A DNA stretch of 64,000 nt, taken from positions 124,001-188,000 of the forward strand of contig NZ_JACYWE010000005.1 of NCBI RefSeq assembly GCF_014841105.1, written 5' to 3'. Shown piece after piece: positions 17,213 through 25,464 of this stretch (positions within the stretch are counted from its first letter, which is position 1; every line of letters starts with the position of its first letter). Origin of the DNA: Lolliginicoccus lacisalsi (GTDB taxonomy: Bacteria > Actinomycetota > Actinomycetes > Mycobacteriales > Mycobacteriaceae). The translations under genes were made by a program, and so were the position numbers. The notes under the pieces are model-generated. The model searched no databases, was not told the DNA's origin, and saw only the letters and a program-made list of their open reading frames with translations.

Positions 17213-18424
17213 ATGCTCATGAGTCTCCGTGCCCGCCTGCCGGGCGTCGCCCTGGTCGCCGTTCTCGCGGCCTGCGCGCCCGTCGTGCTGACAGCCGCGC
17301 CCGCTGCGGTCGCCGCTCCCCTACCGGGCATCGATGCGCGCGAGCCAGCAGAGGCAATGCCCGCTGCGGGTGGCATCGTGGAATCCTCCTCCCTCGATCC
17401 GGCGATCCGGCTGCCCGGCGCGGGCCACGCGTACCGCATGACCTACGCCACGACGGGCGCGCGCGGGGAGGCTGTGCTGTCGGCGGCGACCGTTCAGGTG
17501 CCCGAGGGCACGCCACCTCCGGGCGGCTGGCCGGTCATCGCGTGGGCGCATGGTACGACCGGGATTGGCGACGCCTGCGCCCCGTCCACCGATCCGGCCG
17601 CGGACCGCGACTACCCGGCGTACTGGCTGCGGCAGGGATTCGCGATCGTGGCCACCGACTACGCCGGGCTCGGCACTCCCGGGCCCCATCCCTATCTTCA
17701 TGCGGGCTCGGCGGCGAGCAGCGTGGCGGACTCCGTGCGCGCCGCCCGCGACCTGAATCTGCGGCTCTCCCGCGATTGGGTGGCGATCGGGCATTCCCAG
17801 GGTGGCCAGGCGGTGATCGAGCTTGCCCGGCGGCCGGGCGCGAGCGGCGAAGGGCTGCGCGGCGTGGTGGCGCTCGCCCCGGCCGCCCCCCTGCCCTTGC
17901 TGCTCGGCACGGGCACGCCGGAGCCGCGCTCGCTGCCCGGGCATGAGACCGCCTACCTGCTGTTCACCCTCGCGGGGCTCGCCGATGCCTACCCTCAGAT
18001 ACCGGTTTCGGACGCGCTGACGGCCACCGGTCGGGAATTGCTCGCGAGCGCCCGGACCCTGTGCAGCGGTGACCTCGCCGAGAGGGCCGAGGGCGTGGCG
18101 CTCGATGAGATCCTTGCCCGTCCCCTGCGCGAGGTGCCAGGCCTCGTCGACGCCGCGACGGCGTACCTCGGGATGCCAAGCACGGGGCATCAGACCCGGA
18201 TCCTCGTGGCGCAGGGGCTCGATGACTCGATACCTCCGAGCGGCCCGATCGGCCTCGCGGACCGGATCCATGCCAGCGGCGGTCCCATCACGCTGCGCAC
18301 CTATCCGGGCGTGGACCATGGCGGGGTGCTCGACGCTTCGTCGCGGGATGCCCGTTCATTCGTCGAAGCCGTCCTCGGCCCCGCGCCGGAGCAGGCCCTG
18401 CGCGGCAGCGGGCTGGGCGGCTAG
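17213..18424 (+). CDS. Secreted alpha/beta-hydrolase lipase (LIP family)
   Basis: The protein is about 403 aa from the ATG at 17213; a second in-frame ATG two codons on is equally possible. An N-terminal signal peptide runs through LVAVLAACAPVVLTAAPAAVAA. The oxyanion region is VIAWAHGTTGIGD, the nucleophile is in AIGHSQGGQAV, and a late Asp (QGLDDSIPP) and His (GVDHGGV) complete the triad, matching the secretory lipase family (Pfam LIP) of fungi and actinobacteria. It would hydrolyse extracellular esters or lipids. Its last codons (GGLGG) form the first copy of a 42-bp direct repeat that continues past the stop. Confidence 0.85.
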   Translation: MLMSLRARLPGVALVAVLAACAPVVLTAAPAAVAAPLPGIDAREPAEAMPAAGGIVESSSLDPAIRLPGAGHAYRMTYATTGARGEAVLSAATVQVPEGTPPPGGWPVIAWAHGTTGIGDACAPSTDPAADRDYPAYWLRQGFAIVATDYAGLGTPGPHPYLHAGSAASSVADSVRAARDLNLRLSRDWVAIGHSQGGQAVIELARRPGASGEGLRGVVALAPAAPLPLLLGTGTPEPRSLPGHETAYLLFTLAGLADAYPQIPVSDALTATGRELLASARTLCSGDLAERAEGVALDEILARPLREVPGLVDAATAYLGMPSTGHQTRILVAQGLDDSIPPSGPIGLADRIHASGGPITLRTYPGVDHGGVLDASSRDARSFVEAVLGPAPEQALRGSGLGG

Positions 18425-18510
18425 CGAGGCCGGGCAGCGCGTATGGGAGGCGGGCTCGGCGGCTAGCGAGGCCGGGCAGCGGGCTCGGCGGCTAGCGGGG
18501 ATGGGAGGCT
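18416..18510. repeat. 42-bp direct repeat spanning the lipase stop codon
   Basis: A 24-bp block starting GGCGGCTAGCGAGGCC occurs at 18416-18439 and again at 18458-18481. A third partial copy (CTCGGCGGCTAGCGGGG) starts at 18485. The lipase TAG is inside the first copy. The 18425-18815 gap holds this repeat, hairpin P3-A and the 14-bp array, and no gene. Confidence 0.75.
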
Positions 18511-18537
18511 CGGTATCGGTGCGGCTCGGCCTTCCCC

Positions 18538-18598
18538 CCGCGGTCGTGGTGGAAACTTTTCCCGCATGGGGCGGGAAAAGTTTCCATCACGACCGCGG
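18538..18598. repeat. Very long hairpin P3 copy A (28-bp arms, 5-bp loop)
   Basis: Bases 18538-18565 pair with 18571-18598 with one G.T position in 28, around the loop ATGGG. The core is GGAAACTTTTCCCGC and its complement. A shorter relative lies at 56042-56082. Its right end is the first unit of the 14-bp tandem array. As RNA it would be an extremely stable stem and could act as a terminator for the lipase gene. Confidence 0.92.
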
Positions 18599-18696
18599 CA
18601 CCACGACCGCGGCACCACGACCGCGGCACCACGCCCGCGGCACCACAACCGCGGCACCACAACCGGGGCACCACGACCGGGGCACCACGACCGGGC
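18585..18696. repeat. 14-bp tandem repeat array, 8 units, growing out of hairpin P3-A
   Basis: Eight head-to-tail 14-bp units of the form CACCACGACCGCGG with small changes. The first unit (18585-18598, CATCACGACCGCGG) is the last 14 bp of the hairpin arm; the eighth ends at 18696. Changes accumulate toward the distal end. There are no spacers between units, so this is not CRISPR. Confidence 0.9.
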
Positions 18697-18815
18697 CAGC
18701 GCTCGCGCTTCCGGACGGTAACGATTTCGGCGAATGCGGCAACCCGGCGCGGCGCGGTCGGTAACGGTTGAGGGTAGCGGGCATCCGGCTCGCGCACAGG
18801 CTAGGAGGCAAGCCC

Positions 18816-19742
18816 ATGTTCGTGGCCCGACGCAGTTTGCTCACCCGATCGCTCGCGGGCGCGGCGGTGCTCGCGATCAGTGCCACCCTGGGCGCGTGCG
18901 GCGGGGACGGTGGGAATCCGTTGACCGAGGGCGAGGGCAGCGGCGGGATCGTCGTGGGCTCGGCGAACTTCCCGGAGAGCGTCCTGCTCGCTGAGATCTA
19001 CGCGCAGGCGCTCGAGGCGACGGGGGCCGAGGTGGAGCGCACCTATAACATCGGCAGCCGCGAGATCTACTACGGGCAGGTCGAGCGTGGCGCGATCAGC
19101 CTCATGCCCGAGTACAACGGCGCGCTGCTCGCCTACCTCGGGACGGACTCCTCGGCGCGGACCACCGAGGACGTCAACGCCGCGCTCGCCGAGGCGCTCC
19201 CGGAGGGGCTCGAGGTGCTCGAGTCCGCTCCCGCTCAGAACACCGATGCCCTGGTGGTCACCGAGGACACCGCGGACCGGTTCGATCTGGCCACCATCGC
19301 TGACCTCGCGCCGGTTGCCGGTGCCATGCGGGTCGGCGCCGCGCCCGAGTTCGCCACCCGCGAGCAGGGGCTGGTCGGGATCGAGGAGACCTACGGAGTG
19401 GTATTCGAGGAGTTCGTCGCGACCGACAACTCCGGCCCGATCACGATCACCTCCCTCGCTCGCGGGGACATCGATGTCGCCAACATCTACTCGACCGATC
19501 CGGCGCTGTCGTCCCGTCCGTTCGTGGTGCGCGAGGACACCGACTCGGTGTTCGGCGCGCAGAACATCACGCCGCTGGTGGCGAGCGGCACGCTCAGCGA
19601 CGACGCGGTATCCCGGGCGAACGAGGTGTCGTCCCGGTTGACCACGGACATCCTGGCCGGGCTGCTGGCATCGGTCATCGCCGATCGGCGCGATGTCAAC
19701 GAAGTGGCTGCCGAGTGGCTCGCTGAGCAAGGGCTCGCGTGA
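18816..19742 (+). CDS. Osmoprotectant (glycine betaine/choline) ABC transporter, substrate-binding lipoprotein
   Basis: This 308 aa protein has a lipoprotein signal (lipobox TLGAC, Cys29) with AGGAGG seven bases before the ATG. The mature part GGIVVGSANFPESVLLAEIYAQALE is the opening of the OpuAC/OpuCC binding fold (QAT family). Such proteins bind betaine, choline, carnitine or related solutes outside the cell. The ATPase GTG overlaps its stop (GTGA). It is the first of four genes of an OpuB/OpuC-type importer. The exact solute cannot be told from sequence. Confidence 0.87.
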   Translation: MFVARRSLLTRSLAGAAVLAISATLGACGGDGGNPLTEGEGSGGIVVGSANFPESVLLAEIYAQALEATGAEVERTYNIGSREIYYGQVERGAISLMPEYNGALLAYLGTDSSARTTEDVNAALAEALPEGLEVLESAPAQNTDALVVTEDTADRFDLATIADLAPVAGAMRVGAAPEFATREQGLVGIEETYGVVFEEFVATDNSGPITITSLARGDIDVANIYSTDPALSSRPFVVREDTDSVFGAQNITPLVASGTLSDDAVSRANEVSSRLTTDILAGLLASVIADRRDVNEVAAEWLAEQGLA

Positions 19743-20809
19743 TCCGCTTCGAGGCGGTCGGCAAGCGCTACCCCGACGGCACCACCGCGGTGGATCACCT
19801 CGATCTGGACGTGCCCGCGGGCACGTTGACGGTGCTGGTGGGGCCCTCGGGCTGCGGCAAGACGACGTCGCTGCGCATGATCAACCGCATGGTCGATCCG
19901 ACGGAGGGCCGGGTGCTCGTCGACGGGGTGGATGTCGCCACGAGGCGGGCGCATGACCTGCGCCGCGGCATCGGCTACGTGATCCAGAACGCCGGGCTGT
20001 TCCCGCACCGCACGGTGCTTGACAATGTCGCGACGGTCCCGCGCCTGCTCGGGGCCCGGCGCTCGGTGGCGCGCAAGCGCGCTGGGGAGCTGCTCGAGCT
20101 CGTCGGGCTGACGGCTGGCCAGGGCGATCGCTACCCGGCCCAGCTCTCCGGCGGGCAGCAGCAACGCGTGGGGGTGGCGCGCGCGCTCGCCGCCGATCCG
20201 CCGATCCTGCTGATGGACGAGCCGTTCTCGGCGGTGGATCCGGTAGTGCGCGCCGATCTGCAGCGGGAGCTGCTGCGCCTGCAGGGCGAGCTGCGCAAGA
20301 CCATCGTGCTGGTAACCCACGATATCGAGGAGGCCATCACGCTCGGGGACAAGGTGGCGGTGCTGCGTCCTGGTGGTGTGCTGGCGCAGTACGCCCCGCC
20401 CGCCGAGCTGCTCGCCCGCCCGGCCGATGGGTTCGTCGAGCAATTCCTCGGTGTTGATCGCGGTGTGCGGCTGTTGTCGTTCCACCCGGGCGGGGACCTG
20501 CCGCTACGTCGCGACAACGTGATCGGGGAGGCGGATACCCCGGTAGAAGCGTGGTGCCTGGTCGTGGATGCGGATGAGCGCCCGCTGGGCTGGCGCCGCG
20601 GTGGCGAGGCGTCGCTGCTGCCGATCGGGCATGGCTTCGATCCCGCCACCGATACGCTGCGGGCTGCCCTGGACGCGGCGATGCTCTCGCCCGCAGGGCA
20701 CGCTGTCGGTGTGGACGGCAGTGGCCGTGTGCTGGGTACCGCGAGCGCGGAGTCGATCGCCGAGCATGTGCGCGCGGTGCATGCCGCTCGGCAGGTGGCG
20801 GCGCCGTGA
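19739..20809 (+). CDS. Osmoprotectant ABC transporter, ATP-binding protein
   Basis: This 356 aa ATPase has Walker A GPSGCGKT (near residue 37), Q-loop YVIQNAGLFPHRT, signature LSGGQQQR and Walker B ILLMDEP. These are features of the ProV/OpuBA group. Beyond residue 240 a 110-residue C-terminal part (EAWCLVVDADERPLGWRRG ... DAAMLSPAGHAVGVD) reads like a degenerate CBS pair, which in OpuA-type ATPases senses ionic strength. It starts at GTG overlapping the previous stop and overlaps the next gene by 4 bp. Confidence 0.9.
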   Translation: MIRFEAVGKRYPDGTTAVDHLDLDVPAGTLTVLVGPSGCGKTTSLRMINRMVDPTEGRVLVDGVDVATRRAHDLRRGIGYVIQNAGLFPHRTVLDNVATVPRLLGARRSVARKRAGELLELVGLTAGQGDRYPAQLSGGQQQRVGVARALAADPPILLMDEPFSAVDPVVRADLQRELLRLQGELRKTIVLVTHDIEEAITLGDKVAVLRPGGVLAQYAPPAELLARPADGFVEQFLGVDRGVRLLSFHPGGDLPLRRDNVIGEADTPVEAWCLVVDADERPLGWRRGGEASLLPIGHGFDPATDTLRAALDAAMLSPAGHAVGVDGSGRVLGTASAESIAEHVRAVHAARQVAAP

Positions 20810-21516
20810 CCTGGCAGATCCCCTCCTACCTCGGAACCTTCACGGGGCTGCTGGGCGAGCACTTGCTCATGGCATTGTCGGCATCGTTGCTCGGGCTGGT
20901 TCTCTCGCTACCGCTGGGCCTGGCGTGCATCCGCTGGCCCGTGCTGTACGGGCCGGTGCTCGCGGTGGCGAGCGCGCTGTACGCGGTGCCCTCGCTGGCG
21001 TTCTTCGTGCTGCTCATCGCGTTCACTGGCATCGCCCCGCTGACGGTGATCATTCCGCTTGGCCTCTATACGCTCTCCGGACTGGTGCCCAATGTGGTCG
21101 ATGGGCTGCGATCGGTGCCGGAGGTGGTGCGGCAATCCGCCACGGCGATGGGCATGGGTCCGGGGCGGCGGCTTCTCGCGGTGGACCTTCCGATCGCGCT
21201 GCCGGCGGTGATGGCGGGCCTGCGCGTGGCGACGGTGGCCAATATCAGCATGGTCAGCGTGGGCGCGCTTATCGGGATGGGCGCGTTCGGATCCTTGTTC
21301 ACGGCTGCGGCCCAGCTCGATCGGGTGGAGCTCGCGATCATCGGGATCGTCGTCACGATCGCCATGGCGCTGGTGATCGATGTGGTCCTGGTGGTGGCGC
21401 AGCGCGTGCTTACCCCGTGGACGCGAGCCGGAGCGGGCGCGACGAGGCGTTGGGGGCCGAGGCGGGCGCTAGCGACGATCAGGCAGGGCGCGGCGGCGAA
21501 GGGGGCGGGCGCGTGA
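20806..21516 (+). CDS. Osmoprotectant ABC transporter, permease 1
   Basis: This 236 aa permease of the OpuBB/ProW type has LSLPLGLACIRW, AVPSLAFFVLLIAFTGIAPL and the EAA-type loop EVVRQSATAMGMGPGRRLLAVDLPIALP. Five to six hydrophobic segments are visible. The GTG start overlaps the ATPase stop, and its own TGA overlaps the next GTG. The last 35 residues are Ala/Arg-rich and hydrophilic. Confidence 0.9.
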   Translation: MTWQIPSYLGTFTGLLGEHLLMALSASLLGLVLSLPLGLACIRWPVLYGPVLAVASALYAVPSLAFFVLLIAFTGIAPLTVIIPLGLYTLSGLVPNVVDGLRSVPEVVRQSATAMGMGPGRRLLAVDLPIALPAVMAGLRVATVANISMVSVGALIGMGAFGSLFTAAAQLDRVELAIIGIVVTIAMALVIDVVLVVAQRVLTPWTRAGAGATRRWGPRRALATIRQGAAAKGAGA

Positions 21517-22175
21517 CTTCCTTGTGGTTCTCCCTGCAGGAGTTCTTCTCGACGAGCAGCAACTGGTCTGGCCCGTCCGGGATCCCCGCGCGAGTGGGCG
21601 AGCATGCGGTGTACACCATTCTCGCGTGGTTGCTGGCCGCGGGCATTGCGGTGCCGATCGGACTGTGGACGGGCCACAGTGGACGGGGCGGGCTGCTCGT
21701 GGGTGCCTCGGCGAACGCCGCGCGGGCACTGCCCACCTATGGCGTGCTGGTGCTGCTCGTCGTGCTCCTGGGGATCGGGCTCGGACCGGTCCTTATCCCG
21801 CTGGTGGCGCTGGCGATACCACCCATTCTGCTCAATACCTACGAGGGCGTGCGCGCGGCGCCTCCGGCGATCACCGATGCCGCGCGCGGGATGGGCATGA
21901 CGGGCCGCGAGGTGCTGCGGCAGGTCGAGCTGCCGATAGCGCTGCCGCTGATGCTCGTGGGGCTGCGCACCGCCGCCGTGCAGGTGGTGGCGACCGCGAC
22001 GATCGCCGCCGCGGTCAGCTTCGGCGGTATCGGTCGGTACATCATCGATGGGCTCGCGCGCCGTGACTACACCCTGGTGGTGGGCGGGGCCGTTCTGGCG
22101 ATGGCGGCGTCGATCCTGGTCCTTGTCCTCTTCGCGGTGGCGCGGCGCGTGCTGGTCTCCCCAGGCCTGCGCTGA
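21513..22175 (+). CDS. Osmoprotectant ABC transporter, permease 2
   Basis: This 220 aa permease starts at the GTG overlapping the previous stop; a longer in-frame extension upstream is only the shadow of the preceding genes. ALPTYGVLVLLVVLLGIGLGP, the loop DAARGMGMTGREVLRQVELPIALP and a C-terminal GLARRDYTLVVGGAVL are typical of OpuBD/OpuCD. With the first permease it forms the membrane channel. The operon ends 50 bp before a terminator-like hairpin. Confidence 0.9.
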   Translation: MTSLWFSLQEFFSTSSNWSGPSGIPARVGEHAVYTILAWLLAAGIAVPIGLWTGHSGRGGLLVGASANAARALPTYGVLVLLVVLLGIGLGPVLIPLVALAIPPILLNTYEGVRAAPPAITDAARGMGMTGREVLRQVELPIALPLMLVGLRTAAVQVVATATIAAAVSFGGIGRYIIDGLARRDYTLVVGGAVLAMAASILVLVLFAVARRVLVSPGLR

Positions 22176-22224
22176 GCCGGCCTGCGCTGATACGGTCGCC
22201 CACGCGCATGATCACCGACGCGCA

Positions 22225-22258
22225 GGGGCCAGGGACGCTCATGGTCCCCGGCCCCTTG
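22225..22258. terminator. Bidirectional terminator-like hairpin between the osmoprotectant operon and ectD
   Basis: GGGGCC-A-GGGAC (22225-22236) pairs with GTCCC-C-GGCCCC (22244-22255), an 11-bp stem with one mismatch and a 7-base loop, followed by TTGCTCT. It lies between convergent genes. Confidence 0.65.
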
Positions 22259-22274
22259 CTCTCGCGCGATCCGC

Positions 22275-23198
22275 CTACTCGAAGGGAGTCCCTGTCTGCG
22301 GCGTGAGCGGGGTGAAGTCCCGGTTGCCGAGGTGGTTGGGGCGCGGGCGTGTTCCCGCGTATGGCTCGGCAAGGGTGTTCTCGACGCTGTTGAACACGAC
22401 AAAGATGTTCGCGCGCGGGTACGGCGTGATGTTGTTGGCCGATCCGTGGATCGAGTTCGAGTCGAAGAACAAGGCGCTGCCCGCGGGCCCGGTGAATTGC
22501 TCGATGCCGAACTCGTAGGCGAGCTGGGTGACCGCGTCCTCGCTCGGCACGCCGATGCGCTGCGCCTGCAGGGACGACTTGTAGTTGTCCTCCGGGGTCT
22601 CCCCCACGCACGGCACGTAGGTGCGGTGCGCGCCGGGCATCAGCATGAGGCCGCCGTTGAATGGATAATTGTCGGTCAGCGCAATAGACATGCTCACCGC
22701 GCGCGGAAATGGCATTCCGTCCTCGGCGTGCCAGGTCTCGAAATCAGAATGCCAATAGAATCCCGTTCCGGCGAATCCGGGCATGCAATTGATGCGGCTC
22801 TGGTGGACATATACTTCGGAGCCAAGGATCTGTCGGGCGCGGTTGAGGATGCGCGGCGTGCGGATGAGCTTGTCGATCAGCGGGCTGACCTCGTGGACCG
22901 AGAAGATCGACCGCACACGGTCGGAACCGCGTTCCCGCACGATCAGCTCGCTCTTCGCCAGCTCCGGGTCTGCCGCGAGGCGTTCGACCTCGGACCAGCA
23001 GTTCTGCACGTGCGCTGGGGTGATCAGACCCTCTTCGATGTGGAATCCCTTGTCCTCGTAGCTCGAGAGGGCAGCCTCATCGAAGGGTCCGGACGTCCGG
23101 GCGCCCCACACGGTGGGGTGCGGCCGATCCACCGGACCCGAGGGTGCGGCGAGTCGCGAGGGATAGTAATCCTGCACTGCATTCTGCGCTGTTGTCAT
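22275..23198 (-). CDS. ectD: Ectoine hydroxylase (Fe(II)/2-oxoglutarate dioxygenase)
   Basis: This 307 aa protein (family usual about 295-310) begins MTTAQNAVQDYYPSRL. The iron-binding HxD is in FYWHSDFETWHAEDG and the distal His in SIHGSANN; GNRDF near the end and the PFNGGLMLMPGAHR loop are typical EctD features. It converts ectoine to 5-hydroxyectoine in the cytosol, using O2 and 2-oxoglutarate. GGAAGGAG lies before the ATG. It stands apart from ectABC, which are not in the window, but close to importers of ectoine-type solutes, suggesting it acts on imported or remotely made ectoine. Confidence 0.93.
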   Translation of the reverse strand: MTTAQNAVQDYYPSRLAAPSGPVDRPHPTVWGARTSGPFDEAALSSYEDKGFHIEEGLITPAHVQNCWSEVERLAADPELAKSELIVRERGSDRVRSIFSVHEVSPLIDKLIRTPRILNRARQILGSEVYVHQSRINCMPGFAGTGFYWHSDFETWHAEDGMPFPRAVSMSIALTDNYPFNGGLMLMPGAHRTYVPCVGETPEDNYKSSLQAQRIGVPSEDAVTQLAYEFGIEQFTGPAGSALFFDSNSIHGSANNITPYPRANIFVVFNSVENTLAEPYAGTRPRPNHLGNRDFTPLTPQTGTPFE

Positions 23199-23224
23199 GC
23201 GTCAACTCCTTCCAATGAATGGTA

Positions 23225-23244
23225 GGCCGAGAGGTATTTCGGCC
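23225..23244. promoter_or_regulatory. Inverted repeat in the ectD leader
   Basis: GGCCGA (23225-23230) and TCGGCC (23239-23244), with an 8-base loop, lie 27-46 bases upstream of the ectD ATG. Beyond it lies TTGTCA, a plausible -35 element on the minus strand, so this may be an operator or a leader hairpin. The rest of the 23199-23419 gap is comparatively AT-rich and shows nothing else clear. Confidence 0.4.
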
Positions 23245-23419
23245 GATAAGGCTAGCCTGACAAGAAACACGGTAGCGCATTGATTGCCTCCTGCCAAAGA
23301 GCTGCCTGGATACATAAGGCATTTCCAGGGGAGGGCGCGTTTAAACATGATCGACACAACTTGGCTGGCGCCGGGGCAGGACGACCACCCTTGCGCTGCG
23401 GGGATGGCGGGCCGGTCGA

Positions 23420-24109
23420 TCAGCTCCGGAGCGCGGGCAGCCGCTCGCCGACCCAGGTGGTGAGCACTCCGCCGCGGGGGAGGATCAGCTCCGCGCGGGC
23501 CGCGCGCGGGTCGCCATCGAGGACGCTGCTCGCGGAGTTGTCCTCGCCCTGCTCGGGCGCGCGGCGGCCGAGCTCGAGCACGGAATCGAGCGCGGTGGCG
23601 GGCCCGAGCGTGTCGCGGGCTCCGAGCAGCAGGGCGTGGGCGAGCAGCGGTGTGCCGTCGTCGAGGTGGGCGGTGGTGGTGCCCCGCCACGAGCCTTGCC
23701 CGTCCTCGCCGGTGCGGCCGATCTGGACCCGCTCGCTGATGCGGGCGGTGGCGCCCGGTGCGCTCGTGATGGTGGTGAGGGCCTCGTGCTCGGCGGTGCC
23801 AGCCACGATGGTGGGCTCGGGGACGAGATCGAGATGCGCGCCCTCGCGCAGGTCGATGGTCCAGCGCGAGGTGGACCGGCTCGTCGCCCGGCCGGGCAGG
23901 GCCACGGTGGCGGCGACGGTGCGGACGGCAAGGCGCGCTCCTGGGCCGAGCCGGAGGGTGATGTCGATGTGGTCGCCACCGAGCGGTGTGATGGCGGTGC
24001 CGATGAGGTGAACGGTGCCGGGCCTGGTCTGCCGCGCGGCGAGGCCCCCGGTGGCGTGCACCCGGGGGCCCCGGCCCGCGCTGGCCTCGATGATCAGCTC
24101 AGTGCGCAT
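23420..24109 (-). CDS. ureD: Urease accessory protein UreD
   Basis: This 229 aa protein, somewhat shorter than the usual 250-280 aa, shows UreD features: [20 protein letters not shown] near residue 31, [15 protein letters not shown], and [20 protein letters not shown]. UreD binds apo-urease and forms the UreDFG complex that lets nickel be delivered. It is the last gene of the operon and overlaps ureG by 11 bp. Confidence 0.92.
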   Translation of the reverse strand: MRTELIIEASAGRGPRVHATGGLAARQTRPGTVHLIGTAITPLGGDHIDITLRLGPGARLAVRTVAATVALPGRATSRSTSRWTIDLREGAHLDLVPEPTIVAGTAEHEALTTITSAPGATARISERVQIGRTGEDGQGSWRGTTTAHLDDGTPLLAHALLLGARDTLGPATALDSVLELGRRAPEQGEDNSASSVLDGDPRAARAELILPRGGVLTTWVGERLPALRS

Positions 24110-24791
24110 GGACCTCGGTGAGCCTGCTGATCTGCGCGCGCACCCATTCCAGGACCGGCGTGGCCGCGGGATCCTCGGTGAGGGACGTGAACGCGGTGGG
24201 CCTGCCCTCGCGTACCTTGCTGGCGTCGCGGTCCATGACCCCGAGGTCGGCTCCGACCATGGGGGCGAGATCGGTCTTGTTGATCACGAGCAGGTCCGAG
24301 TAGGTGACGCCTGGCCCGCCCTTGCGGGGCACCTTGTCCCCTCCAGCGACGTCGACGACGAAGATCTGGACATCGATCAGGCCCATGGAGAAGGTGGCGG
24401 TCAGGTTGTCGCCGCCGGACTCGACGAGGATCAGGTCGAGCGGTGGGTTCGCGTCGATGAGGTCATCGATGGCGTCGAGGTTGGCGGTGATGTCGTCGCG
24501 GATCGCGGTGTGCTGGCAGCCTCCGGTCTTGACCGCGGTGATGCGCTCTTCGGGAAGCACGGCGTTGCGGCGCAGGAAGTCCGCGTCCTCGGTGGTGTAG
24601 ATGTCGTTGGTGAGCACGGCGAGCGACAGCTCGTCGCGCAGCTCGCGGCACAGCGCCGCGACGAGCGCGGTCTTTCCGGAGCCGACGGGCCCGCCGATGC
24701 CGATGCGGACGGGCTCGCCGGGGGCGCGCTCGCGGCGGGCGCGCTCGGGGGCGTGGCTGTGGGGTTCTCCGCCCATCAGGTGCGGGGGCAT
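24099..24791 (-). CDS. ureG: Urease accessory GTPase UreG
   Basis: This 230 aa protein starts at the ATG at 24791, with AAGGAG seven bases upstream; the longer frame is a shadow. It has a His-containing N-terminus (MGGEPHSH), the P-loop [25 protein letters not shown], the nickel-binding CxH in [10 protein letters not shown], and [13 protein letters not shown] as the G4 motif. UreG hydrolyses GTP to drive nickel insertion into urease. No UreE is encoded here, so UreG may take nickel directly. Confidence 0.96.
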   Translation of the reverse strand: MPPHLMGGEPHSHAPERARRERAPGEPVRIGIGGPVGSGKTALVAALCRELRDELSLAVLTNDIYTTEDADFLRRNAVLPEERITAVKTGGCQHTAIRDDITANLDAIDDLIDANPPLDLILVESGGDNLTATFSMGLIDVQIFVVDVAGGDKVPRKGGPGVTYSDLLVINKTDLAPMVGADLGVMDRDASKVREGRPTAFTSLTEDPAATPVLEWVRAQISRLTEVHAH

Positions 24792-24828
24792 GGGCTTGCT
24801 CCTTCGTGGTCGTGCGGGGGCTGGGGTG

Positions 24829-25455
24829 CTAGGAGACGAACAGGGGCATCCCGCGCTGGATGTGCCGCTCGGCGAGCACATCGAGCAGGGGGTCGGACAG
24901 GGCGTGCAGCCCGCTGGTGGCCTCGCGGGCCGTCTCGTCGCACAGCCGCGATAGCCCGAAGGTAATGATCGCGGCGTCGGCGGGGTCGAGGGCAAGGAGG
25001 CGCTGCGCGGCGGTAGCGGAGCTGGTCATCGTGGTGTAGATGACCGCGAGGGCGGCCTGCTGCGCATCGAGGCGGCACAGGCCCGCGACAACACCGGTGA
25101 TCACGGGCAGGTGCGGGCGGCGGCCGATGCTGCTCCAGTCGTGGCCGGGCCAGGCGCGGCGGGCGAGCCGGGCGAACCCGCGCCCCTGGGCCCGGGAGGC
25201 TTCGCGGGCCGCGGCGGACGGCGTGCGGGCATCGGTCTCGGCATCGGCCTGGCACGGGTCCAGCCCATTGACGACGGCTGCGGTGATCGACGCGGTGGTC
25301 AGTCCGGTGCTGCGGATGCGGCGAACGAGGAACGCCTCGACGGTGGGCAGGTCGTGGACGAGGCCGCTGGTGATGGCTTCCTCGATGCCGCCGGAATGCA
25401 CATGGCCGCCGATGGGCAGGCGCGCGTCGGCGAGCGCGAGCAGGTCAGTGAGCAT
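24829..25455 (-). CDS. ureF: Urease accessory protein UreF
   Basis: This 208 aa all-helical protein opens [24 protein letters not shown], the conserved UreF start where the family has SFPVGGFSHSGGLE. The stretch [18 protein letters not shown] near the end matches the family C-terminus. It bridges UreD and UreG. It begins nine bases after the ureC stop; ureG starts 37 bp after its own stop. Confidence 0.92.
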   Translation of the reverse strand: MLTDLLALADARLPIGGHVHSGGIEEAITSGLVHDLPTVEAFLVRRIRSTGLTTASITAAVVNGLDPCQADAETDARTPSAAAREASRAQGRGFARLARRAWPGHDWSSIGRRPHLPVITGVVAGLCRLDAQQAALAVIYTTMTSSATAAQRLLALDPADAAIITFGLSRLCDETAREATSGLHALSDPLLDVLAERHIQRGMPLFVS

Positions 25456-25464
25456 CCGCCGGGC

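Noticed and set aside
18585-18696. Possible CRISPR array
   Set aside because: Units of 14 bp are directly adjacent with no unique spacers, and no cas gene is near.
22048-22518. Plus-strand frames overlapping ectD
   Set aside because: Antisense to a clear ectD with intact catalytic motifs.
23255-23275. DtxR/IdeR iron box upstream of ectD
   Set aside because: AGGCTAGCCT is a good palindrome but only about 12 of 19 positions fit the iron-box consensus.
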